Assembly: GCA_030386875.1 (NCBI GenBank) | Contig: CM059558.1 | Location: forward strand, 3,667,501-3,731,500 | Length of the DNA: 64,000 nucleotides | Reading direction: 5' to 3' | Source: Morinoia aosen | Lineage: Eukaryota > Arthropoda > Malacostraca > Amphipoda > Talitridae | Shown: piece by piece, positions 55,546 to 64,000 of the stretch | Position numbering within the stretch: the first letter of the stretch is position 1 | Layout: every line of letters begins with the position of its first letter | Translations under genes and position numbers: made by a program | Notes under the pieces: model-generated | Told to the model about the DNA's origin: nothing | Seen by the model: the letters and a program-made list of their open reading frames with translations, nothing else | Database searches by the model: none

Positions 55546-56248
55546 TCTTCTAATTAGTCGAGTATTTAGCTGTGCAAAAGCTAGTGAAATAAATGAAATG
55601 CTTCACATTCATGCAGGTATGCAAATGAGCAATATACTGAGTGCTGCACATATGTCACCATACTTAGTAAACGTGTGAAGACTTAATATAAATCTAATAT
55701 TTAACGCTTGATCGAACGAACGATGATAAAAGAAAAGTCAGAAAGAGAGTTGGACACAGAGCGTGTCGGGGAGAGAAGAGGTGAGACGGAAAAGGATAGA
55801 TAGGGTACTGATAATGGTGCGCTTTGCGTATTTGGTGTTGGTGATGGAGGGTTTTTTGTATGTAGTTTGAGGGTGGTGTAAGTTAACTACCCGTGTGGGC
55901 TTTGTATGGGTGAGTGTTACGTTAGTGAGCAACTAGAGTACTGAACGTGGGTAATAAGGGTTGCCGTGGTGGGGAGGGGGTTGTGGAGTAGTACTCGTTT
56001 GTTGTGGTGTCAAGTGTGTAAGTCGCGGTTGTGGCGTCGGTCTTAACACTTTGCATCGTCATTTCTAGTATTTCTTATGCGTAAATCAAATTATTCATTA
56101 AATTCATCATATGGCAAAATATTTCTTAACTGAAATTAATTATTCCTCTGTCATCAAACACATGTTAGCTGTCAAACAAAGTTTAAAATGTCCCCGCGAA
56201 CAACAGTGCTCACAAGTGCATTTTGGAGTAACGCAGCTTTACTGTCGC
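55546..56248. other. Unassigned; G/T-rich part at 55740-56040
   Basis: The 55735-55790 part (GAGTTGGACACAGAGCGTGT) is similar to 42522-42560 (GAGTTTGGCACAGAGTGTG), suggesting a further dispersed element. A G/T-rich strand runs to 56040. No gene. Confidence 0.4.
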
Positions 56249-57935
56249 CTTGCTGCCTCTGCAGACTTAAGTGGCAACTAGATATTGCTGCCACACCTCG
56301 TGTGTTGTGTTGCTGCCTCTGCAGACTTAAGTGGCAACTAGCTATTGCTGCCACACCTCGCGTGTTGTGTTGCTGCCTCTGCAGACTTTAGTGGCAACTA
56401 GATATTGCTGCCACACCTCGCGTGTTGTGTTGCTGCCTCTGCAGACTTTAGTGGCAACTAGATATTGCTGCCACACCTCGCGTGTTGTGTTGCTGCCTCT
56501 GCAGACTTTAGTGGCAACTAGATATTGCTGCCACACCTCGCGTGTTGTGTTGCTGCCTCTGCAGACTTTAGTGGCAACTAGCTATTGCTGCCACACCTCG
56601 CGTGTTGTGTTGCTGCCTCTGCAGACTTTAGTGGCAACTAGCTATTGCTGCCACACCTCGCGTGTTGTGTTGCTGCTTCTGCACACTTTAGTGGCAACTA
56701 GATATTGCTGCCACACCTCGCGTGTTGTGTTGCTGCCTCTGCAGACTTTAGTGGCAACTAGATATTGCTGCCACACCTCGCGTGTTGTGTTGCTGCCTCT
56801 GCAGACTTTAGTGGCAACTAGCTATTGCTGCCACACCTCGCGTGTTGTGTTGCTGCCTCTGCAGACTTTAGTGGCAACTAGCAATTGCTGCCACACCTTG
56901 TGTGTTGTGTTGCTGCCTCTGCAGACTTTAGTGGCAACTAGCTATTGCTGCCACACCTTGTGTGTGGTGTTGCTGCCTCTGCAGACTTTAGTGGCAACTA
57001 GCTATTGCTGCCACACCTTGTGTGTTGTGTTGCTGCCTCTGCAGACTTTAGTGGCAACTAGCTATTGCTGCCGCACCTCGTGTGTTGTGTTGCTGCCTCT
57101 GCAGACTTTAGTGGCAACTAGCTATTGCTGCCACACCTTGTGTGTTGTGTTGCTGCCTCTGCAGACTTCAGTGGCAACTAGATATTGCTGCCACACCTTG
57201 TGTGTTGTGTTGCTGCCTCTGCAGACTTTAGTGGCAACTAGCTATTGCTGCCACACCTTGTGTGTTGTGTTGCTGCCTCTGCAGACTTTAGTGGCAACTA
57301 GCTATTGCTGCCACACCTTGTGTGTTGTGTTGCTGCCTCTGCAGACTTAAGTGGCAACTAGCTATTACTGCCACACCTTGTGTGTTGTGTTGCTGCCTCT
57401 GCAGACTTTAGTGGCAACTAGCTATTGCTGCCACACCTTGTGTGTTGTGTTGCTGCCTCTGCAGACTTTAGTGGCAACTAGCTATTGCTGCCACACCTCG
57501 TGTGTTGTGTTGCTGCCTCTGCAGACTTAAGTGGCAACTAGATATTGCTGCCACACCTTGTGTGTTGTTTGCTGCCTCTGCAGACTTTAGTGGCAACTAG
57601 CTATTGCTGCCACACCTCGTGTGTTGTGTTGCTGCCTCTGCAGACTTTAGTGGCAACTAGCTATTGCAGCCACACCTCGCGTGTTGTGTTGCTGCCTCTG
57701 CAGACTTTAGTAGCAACTAGCTATTGCTGCCACACCTCGTGTGTTGTGTTGCTGCCTCTGCAGACTTTAGTGGCAACTAGCTATTGCTGCCACACCTCGT
57801 GTGTTGTGTTGCTGCCTCTGCAGACTTTAGTGGCAACTAGCTATTGCTGCCACACCTCGCGTGTTGTGTTGCTGCCTCTGCAGATTTAGTGGCAACTAGC
57901 TATTGCTGCCAAACCTCGTGTGTTGTGTTGCTGCC
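56249..57935 (+). repeat. 60-bp minisatellite, about 28 units
   Basis: The unit contains TGCTGCCTCTGCAGACTTTA then GTGGCAACTAGCTATTGCTG and CCACACCTCGTGTGTTGTG. Units are almost uniformly 60 bp, and each has a CTGCAG site. One 59-bp unit at about 57541-57599 and one 59-bp unit near 57880 break the period. Because 60 is divisible by three, repeat-encoded frames (339 codons at 56331-57350, 114 codons at 57545-57889) stay open in several frames on both strands and should not be taken as proteins. Variant sites (CTCGCG, CTTGTG, CTCGTG; GATATT, GCTATT) are grouped in blocks. Confidence 0.97.
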
Positions 57936-58339
57936 GATGAAATCTTCAATTCTGCGGGTAAGTTCAACATTTTCACCGCGGTTGTTTACGTGTTAGGCTA
58001 GGTTGAGGCAGCAGAATTGGGAAATCGACTTCACTGCTCCAATTCATTTGTATATTTTCCCAAGATTCATGTATAATACAAAATCACGATACATTTGTCA
58101 TCGTATGATTTCAGTTAGTTTTATTGAGGTTGCGAAACAAATGAAATGCCATTCATTTATACCGGTGCGGGAATGGACAATTATTTACCGAATGGTGCGC
58201 GTGTGGCCGTGTTAATATTCAGCTCAAATGTATAACCAATTGAAGTGAGCGATGTTGCGAATAGGAAACATTAAACTGTATCGTGCCTTTAATTACTGAT
58301 GTATATTGAGTTCGTGACTGCAGGTCGGTCAGCAGCTTT
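57936..58339. other. Unassigned sequence after the minisatellite
   Basis: GAGGCAGCAGAATTGGGAAA (58004) resembles GCAAGTGGCAGAATTGGGAA (60870), a small dispersed match. No exon supported. Confidence 0.4.
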
Positions 58340-58625
58340 ATTCCCGTAGGAGTTTTTTTGTTGAAATACAATTTCTTGTTAGTTAATCCACCTTTTTTCG
58401 CTTCATTGCTGTCCTGGTTGCCAGCACCTCATACTTTCTTCTTCATCTTTTATCTTGTTTCGTAAACCTTATTTTAAACTTACTGTTTCTGTGCGCACGG
58501 GATCCTGTGCGGGAATACACCTTATGCATAGATTCCACGTTCCTCTAACTCCAATCTTAATGATACCTTCATCTTTCTTTTCTTTGAACATCTCTGCTGT
58601 GGTAAGGGAAGCTGAACAAACAACC
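58340..58625 (+). mobile_element. SINE-family arm, plus strand
   Basis: Family order is present from GAAATACAATTTCTTGTTAG through TTCATTGCTGTCCTGGTTGC and CTTATGCATAGATTCCACGT to CTGTGGTAAGGGAAGCTGAA. It is the old subtype with the extra GCGCACGGGATCCTGTGCGG segment. It is followed by the flank motif CAGTTTTAGTTACCC (58658). Confidence 0.75.
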
Positions 58626-58940
58626 ATTTAGATATATTAAACGAGAATATTTGTTCAGTTTTAGTTACCCTTAAAATTTTGAATTTTTTGCAAAATATCA
58701 GTAAAAATAATTTGGTTCCGATTAAATGTCACAGGAAGTTAGGATCCAAACTTCCACCCCATAATTTTATGGTAAAATAACTTTTGGATGACATCTTACT
58801 TGATGCTTCTTATCGCGAGATTTTTTCTGTACATTTGATTAGTGCAGGTCGACTTATCAATCCTTCACATGAACAGTAATATAAAATAGTTAATTTAGGA
58901 TTTATGTTTCGAGAGCATAACCTTAGAGTACGTTTGTATT
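58626..58940. other. Spacer between opposed SINE-family arms
   Basis: AT-rich sequence with the flank motif TTAGTTACCCTTAAAATTTT. At its right end, GCATAACCTTAGAGTACGTT (58915) is an alternative arm flank that is also present at 62758. Confidence 0.5.
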
Positions 58941-58941
58941 T

Positions 58942-60645
58942 ATGAAGTTCAAAGAGAAAAAAGATGAGGGCACCATTATGATTGAAGTTAGACGAATGAG
59001 GAATCTATGCATATGGTGCACTCCCGCACAGAAACAAGTTGAGAAGGAAGGTAACGAAACAAGATTAAAGTTGGAGAAGAAATTCAGAGCTGTTGGACAC
59101 CAGGACAGCAGTGAGCTGAAAAAAAGGTCCATAAACTAAATAAATTAAATTTTATACCAACAAAAAAGTCCTACCTAACTCACAGCTCGGGACCACACAT
59201 TTTACCTCTGGGAGTGCTAATTCTTGTAGTGCTACTGAAGAAACCGTTTACAGTTAACGACGGGTAATTGTACTCCGATCGGTACGGATAATGACTGACC
59301 TTCAAGGACGGTACAACCAAGCGTTGAAATTGCTGAAATGCTTCCGTTGCTGAAAGGCTTACGTTGCTGAAATGCTTCCGTTGCTGAAATGCTCCCGTTG
59401 CTGAAATGCTTCCGTTGCTGAAATGCTTCCGTTGCTGAAATGCTTCCATAGCTGAAATGCTTCCGTTGCTGAAATGCTTCCATTGCTGAAATGCTTCCAT
59501 TGCTGAAATCCTTCCGTTACTGAAATGCTTCCGTTACTGAAATGCTTCCGTTGCTGAAATGCTTCCATTGCTGAAATGCTTCCATTGCTGAAATGCTTCC
59601 ATTGCTGGAATGCTTCCGTTACTGAAATGCTTCCGTTACTGAAATGCTTCCGTTGCTGAAATGCTTCCATTGCTGAAATGCTTCCATTGCTGAAATGCTT
59701 CCGTTACTGAAATGCTTCCGTTACTGAAATGCTTCCGTTACTGAAATGCTTCCATTGCTGAAATGCTTCCATTGCTGAAATGCTTTCGTTACTGAAATGC
59801 TTCTGTTACTGAAATGCTTCCGTTGCTGAAATGCTTCCATTGCTGAAATGCTTCCATTGCTGAAATGCTTCCGTTACTGAAATGCTTCCGTTACTGAAAT
59901 GCTTCCATTGCTGAAATGCTTCCATTGCTGAAATGCTTCCGTTACTGAAATGCTTCCGTTGCTGAAATGCTTCCATTGCTGAAATGCTTCCATTGCTGAA
60001 ATGCTTCCATTGCTGAAATGCTTCCATTGCTGAAATGCTTCCGTTACTGAAATGCTTCCGTTACTGAAATGCTTCCGTTGCTGAAATGCTTCCATTGCTG
60101 AAATGCTTCCATTGCTGAAATGCTTCCATTGCTGAAATGCTTCCGTTACTGAAATGCTTCCGTTACTGAAATGCTTCCATTGCTGAAATGCTTCCGTTGC
60201 TGAAATGCTTCCGTTGCTGAAATGCTTCAGCGTTTATGGAAACATTGGGTGAAAAAGGGAAAAAATATTGTAAGGCGATGCCCCTTCGATTTGTACGAAA
60301 AATTTTATATTACAAATACTGAAAATTTTCGGATTTCTCACCAGGAATTAGTTGGAAATTGCAAAACCAGGTTTTATAGATAGTCTCAGACTGATTGACA
60401 TTAAAAAAATTGAAATTCAATTTGTGAATTTGAATCTTTAGTTGAGGTGACACGACTATTGTATGTGTGGGAATTACCCCTCCCAAGGTGAATATGTGAG
60501 GTCTCTAGCTGAGAGATAGGCAAGGTCTTGTTTTATGTTGAAATAAAATGTTCGTTTTTGTTCTGTTAAGGCCCGCCTTGTGTCGGTTCACTGCTGTCCT
60601 GTTCACAGGCGTCTCTGACTTTCTTTTGACGCTTTATTTTCCTTA
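58942..60645. mobile_element. Foldback-like unit d containing a 17-bp minisatellite
   Basis: A minus arm (58942-59240) and a shorter plus arm (60425-60645) flank a centre with GACGGGTAATTGTACTCCGA (59259), GGATAATGACTGACCTTCAA (59285) and AACATTGGGTGAAAAAGGGA (60240). The minisatellite 59330-60230 expands one point of this centre. The left arm carries the 65-codon frame 58942-59139, shared with other arms. Confidence 0.7.
59330..60230 (+). repeat. 17-bp minisatellite, about 53 units
   Basis: The unit is TTGCTGAAATGCTTCCG. Frequent variants are TTACTGAAATGCTTCCG and TTGCTGAAATGCTTCCA. Spacing is 17 bp almost throughout. Three periods make 51 bp, so all three frames of the minus strand read through as a 17-residue repeat (EAFQQWKHFSNGSISAM type). 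Those frames are artefacts of the period. Confidence 0.97.
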
Positions 60646-61370
60646 AATAATCGTTTTCCAATTGTCATGCCATTTCCAGCAAAAAATCAGGGAATTTCTA
60701 ACACTGATGCAGTACGAAAATTGACCTCAACACACGGTTGTACAGGGAAACTAATTATTTGACCAAAAATTCCCGTAAAATTGGTATGAAATTCCTTTAA
60801 GCGTAACCACGCAATTGTTATCAATATAAACACTACGTTTGAGTGGCTGCGGTGGTGGGTTTGGTGAGGCTGCAAGTGGCAGAATTGGGAACCTGAAACT
60901 TACTTTTGACATTGTGACTGAGGCCGGTAAAACTGAAGTTTAATGCTAAGTTCAAATTCAAAGTCAACTGTGGTAAGTAATGGAAATAGCAAACGTTAAC
61001 TTGACCTTACCTTCATTCAGCTCTGACAAAGAATTTATTATAAAGAAGTTCGACTCCTGGTCGGACAGCACCATCCCGCAACTCCCGCCGTGCACACCAC
61101 GGTGCTTCATACTCACCTAACTCCACCATCTACCAACTGCTCATCTTGGTAATGATGTTCGTGTACCATATAGTGATTAACTTTAATACTCCTTAACTGG
61201 GCATCACGCTCGATAGACCTTGAGAAATATTTCCTGTAAACGTAAATTAATCTCATATTTGTAGTTGAAGTTGAATTGTGACCAACACATTTTCCAACAC
61301 GTCTACTGAACTTTAAGTTTCTAGGGTAACTGAAAGTCATAGTTTTTATCTAATATTCCTATATGATTGT
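60646..61370. other. Unassigned sequence
   Basis: No exon or known element. AAGTTTCTAGGGTAACTGAA (61314) is the inverse form of the foldback flank motif and suggests that unit e starts here. Confidence 0.45.
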
Positions 61371-62530
61371 TATTTTCAGCCTCCCTTACCACAGCAATGA
61401 TGTTCAAAGAGAGAAAAGATGAAAGCACCATCAAGATTGGAGTTAGAGGAGCGTGGAATCTATGCATAAGGTGTATTCCCGCACAGGAAGCTTACAGCTG
61501 AGAAGGAAGTTTACGAAACAAGATGAAAGTTGAAGAAAAAAGTAGGAGGGACTGAAAAAACAGGACAGCAGTGAAACGAAAAATAAGTTTATAAACTAAT
61601 AAAACGTTTTTTAACAAAAACACCTATCTAACTCCCAATTTGGGACCACACATATTACCCCTGGGAGTGCTAATTAGATTAGATTAGATTAGATTAGTCG
61701 TTAGTTTTAGCCTCCCTACTCGCAGCAATAAATGCGATCCAAAGAGAAGAAGGAGGAAGGCACCATTTAGTATAGAGTTAAGGAAACGCGAAATCTAAGC
61801 AGAAAGGCATAGAAACAGTAAGTTGGGAAAGCAGATTATGAAATAAGATCAAAGTTGAAGAAGAAAGTAGGAGGGGCTGAAAAAAACAGGACAGCAGTGA
61901 ACTGAAAAAGATGGTTCTTAGCATAACAAAAGCATTTTATTTCAACAAAAAGAAGGGTACTCAACTCTCAGCTCAGGCTCTCACGTTGTCCTCCTGGGAG
62001 CGCTAATTCCCATAAATACAATATTTGTATCCCCTTGAGGGAAGGGAGTGCTAATTATTGTTGTGCTCCTGAGGATACCGTTGACTGTTCATCACGGGTA
62101 ATTCTAACCGTACTAGGACGGGTAATGACTGACCGTCAACGACGGTGCGACCAAGCATTGAAATTGTTAAAAAGTTGCCGTGCATATGGAAACATTGAGA
62201 AATATTATTACAATATTTTGTCATCATTTTATTTAGCAATTCCATTTTGTTAGTTTATGGAGATTTTTTCGATTCACTGCTTTCATGGATTCCAGTACCT
62301 CTGACTTTCTTCTTCAACTTTTATCTTGTTTCATAAACTTCATTCTCAACTGTAAACTTCCTGTGCGGGAATACACCTTATGCATAGATTCCACGTTCCT
62401 CTAACTCCAATTTTACTGGTGCCTTCATCTTTCTTCTTTTTGAACATCTATGGTGCGGTAAGAGAGGCTCAAACTGAAAGGTTTTGAACGCAAAATCATG
62501 CCGTTTCAGTTACCCTCAAAATTTAATAAT
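61315..62530. mobile_element. Foldback-like unit e, best-preserved layout
   Basis: The order is: flank motif GGGTAACTGAAA (61323); minus arm from CAGCCTCCCTTACCACAGCA (61378); the arm's end split by a younger SINE-like copy (61676-62043); centre with ACGGGTAATTCTAACCGTAC (62094), GACTGACCGTCAACGACGGT (62127) and TTGTTAAAAAGTTGCCG (62164); plus arm 62250-62480; and flank motif TTTCAGTTACCCTCAAAATT (62504). The two arms and flanks mirror each other, as expected of a foldback element. Confidence 0.72.
61676..62043 (-). mobile_element. SINE-like retroposon, full-length, 13-bp TSD
   Basis: A perfect 13-bp TSD, GGGAGTGCTAATT, lies at 61663-61675 and 62044-62056. The minus-oriented copy has its tail at left as (AGATT)n and its hairpin head at right (ATACAATATTTGTAT, CCCCTTGAGGG). 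It is inserted into the minus arm of foldback-like unit e, so it is younger. Confidence 0.92.
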
Positions 62531-62917
62531 TATACTAAAGTGAGGTAAAGCGGGTTGGCGTAATGAAAAGCGAAGCAGCTGTAGGGGACAATCCCAACAT
62601 GGGCTCCTCATAATTACATATTTTTGAAGGCGTTTAAGAAATCGGCGCCTCATAAGGAATACTATGGAGGAATTGAAATTATCGAGCGTATCAAACTTAT
62701 GTCCTTCGCAGACCAGATAAAATCGCGCATTCAGGATCTAGGTGTGAGTTCAGGGCGCATAACCCCAGAGTACGTTTGTATTTATGAAGTGGACGAGTTG
62801 AAATCAACGCGATGAGAAGTAAAACTCGGTACCAATGGAAATTTCGCAGCTGTTTTGCCTGCGTACAGGACAGCAGTCAGGAATGGAATTGTTATTTTGT
62901 GCGTTTGTTTCTTTAAG
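62531..62917. other. Unassigned; 63-codon open frame at 62624-62815
   Basis: The plus-strand frame 62624-62815 has mixed, protein-like composition (KEYYGGIEIIERIKLMSF) but no domain. Its 3' end overlaps the repeat flank ACGTTTGTATTTATGAAGT shared with 58926-58944. It could be a fragment of the family's coding region or chance. Confidence 0.35.
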
Positions 62918-63080
62918 AACTCTAAGATTTGTCGTAAGATCTAACATCAGTCGTAAGACTAGACTTCAGCCGTTAGATTTTTGACATTAGTCGTAGGAAT
63001 TGACATCAGTCGTAAAATTGGACTTCAGTCGTATGATTTTTGAAATCAGTCGTAAGATTCTAGACATCAGTCGTAAGATT
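62918..63080 (+). repeat. Degenerate tandem repeat (GACATCAGTCGTAAGATT)
   Basis: About nine imperfect 17-20-bp units of type ACATCAGTCGTAAGATT lie in a row. Confidence 0.85.
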
Positions 63081-63493
63081 TCGAAAACGTTGAAACTATT
63101 TGCAACGTCAACGCTTGTTCGTACAGTCGTTGACGGTCAGTCACTACCCGTCTAAGTAACCTGTGGTTCATTACATATATCGTGGCAAAAATTGTGCTGT
63201 TATAGACTTATAGGTACTCATGAAACAAGTGATTACTTGAAAAGTGCAGTAAGAATGCGTCGCTCATAATGACACCGAACTTAGTCGATGAAATATTATT
63301 GGCAAAATTTTCTAATTTATTTTTGTGGTGCGCCCTACTACGGGGCCTTATTATGCCACAATATGGACCGTAACTCATTACACTATTGCCTCACGATTCC
63401 AATTTTGAGTTAATTCTAACCAAATGTGGCGTCTGGGAACCTAGTGTGTGTGTGTGTGGGTAGGGCGCATGATCCCAGAGTACTTTTGTGGGT
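63081..63493. other. Foldback-centre fragment and unassigned sequence
   Basis: TCGTTGACGGTCAGTCACTACCCG (63126-63149) is the inverse of the shared foldback centre, so a further unit fragment lies here. The rest shows nothing. A short GT run lies at 63444-63458. Confidence 0.5.
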
Positions 63494-63698
63494 AGGACCC
63501 AAGGAATATAAACATGGATGTTTAGGACCCAAGGAATATAAACATGGATGTTTAGGACCCAAGGAATATAAACATGGATGTTTAGGACCCAAGGAATATA
63601 AACATAGATGTCTAGGACCCAAGGAATATAAACATGGATGTTTAGGACCCAAGAAATATGAACATGGATGCTTAGGACCCAAGGAATATAAACATGGA
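63494..63698 (+). repeat. 30-bp minisatellite, about 7 units
   Basis: The unit is AGGACCCAAGGAATATAAAC followed by ATGGATGTTT. Seven units have few changes. The 30-bp period keeps frames open on both strands. Confidence 0.95.
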
Positions 63699-64000
63699 AC
63701 AAGACACAAGTAAAGAGAAATTGGCGTCTACCACAACACGGCGATATTGAATGTGCACGACCGAGTGCTCTCTCGATAGAAATTCTGGTTTGTTTTTCAA
63801 CTTTAACTTTCAAATTGCTGAAAAAGAGCGAGAATTCACTCAACATTTTGAGTTGAGTTGATCGCAAATCCCTGCTTACTTTAACTTTCCACTCCCAGCG
63901 TAAGAAATAGGTAACTTATGTTAGGGTTGTCAATTGATATGTTTTATTTAATGGTTAATTAACGTGTTACCACTCCTACTTACGAAAAAATTATTTAAAT
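63699..64000. other. Unassigned right edge
   Basis: No supported feature in the last 300 bp. Confidence 0.5.

Noticed and set aside
56331..57350. 339-codon open frame of 20-residue repeats
   Set aside because: It is a product of the 60-bp period. Several frames on both strands are open, there is no unique flanking coding sequence, and no initiation context.
56249..57935. CRISPR-like array
   Set aside because: Repeats are directly tandem with no unique spacers, and the context is eukaryotic.
59180..60095. Several Ser/Gln/His-rich minus-strand frames
   Set aside because: They are frames of the 17-bp minisatellite. All three frames give the same repeat, so there is no evidence of a protein.

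Overview
This is arthropod-like (probably insect) nuclear DNA: AT-rich, introns with GT-AG boundaries, a C2H2 zinc-finger gene with an SUMO-type KDEP motif, and a very dense load of eukaryotic transposable elements. The species cannot be fixed from sequence alone. No rRNA, true tRNA, CRISPR or bacterial-type operon is visible. The only plausible host gene is a plus-strand zinc-finger gene with three phase-compatible exons (6023-6152, 16369-16490, 18183-19385). Its last exon carries a finger array that decays at its 3' end through a frameshift and later stops.

The rest is nested mobile DNA, and many insertions can be bounded to the base by target-site duplications (TSDs). 0-11.5 kb: two AT-rich hAT-like elements in opposite orientation (781-4067 and 8529-10717, 8-bp TSDs), a broken Tc1/mariner-like transposase, and several copies of a 358-bp SINE-like family. 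11.9-16 kb: four diverged tandem units of about 650-670 bp, a G/T-rich degenerate repeat and strong hairpins. 17.3 kb: a piggyBac-like MITE. 20.5-23 kb: a hAT element (8-bp TSD) with a ZBED/hAT dimerisation domain and a tRNA-derived SINE inside. 24.3-29.4 kb: a very young Gypsy LTR retrotransposon with apparently identical 388-bp LTRs. 33.8-37.2 kb: a full-length RTE-like LINE with only nonsense mutations, plus a short truncated copy at 38.0 kb. 43.9-49.9 kb: a Jockey-like LINE whose ORF1 is split by a PIF/Harbinger-like element carrying a MADF remnant. 53.2-54.1 kb: the 3' end of a third LINE. 56.2-57.9 kb, 59.3-60.2 kb and 63.5-63.7 kb: minisatellites of 60, 17 and 30 bp.

The most distinctive signal is one repeat family with about 20 copies here. 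Young copies are about 358 bp, begin at a fixed 5' end with three consecutive hairpins, end in a (CTAAT)n tail and have 9-15 bp TSDs, so they look like retroposons. Old copies from 50 to 62.5 kb occur as inverted pairs around a shared centre, which looks like a foldback element. I do not recognise this family as a described one.
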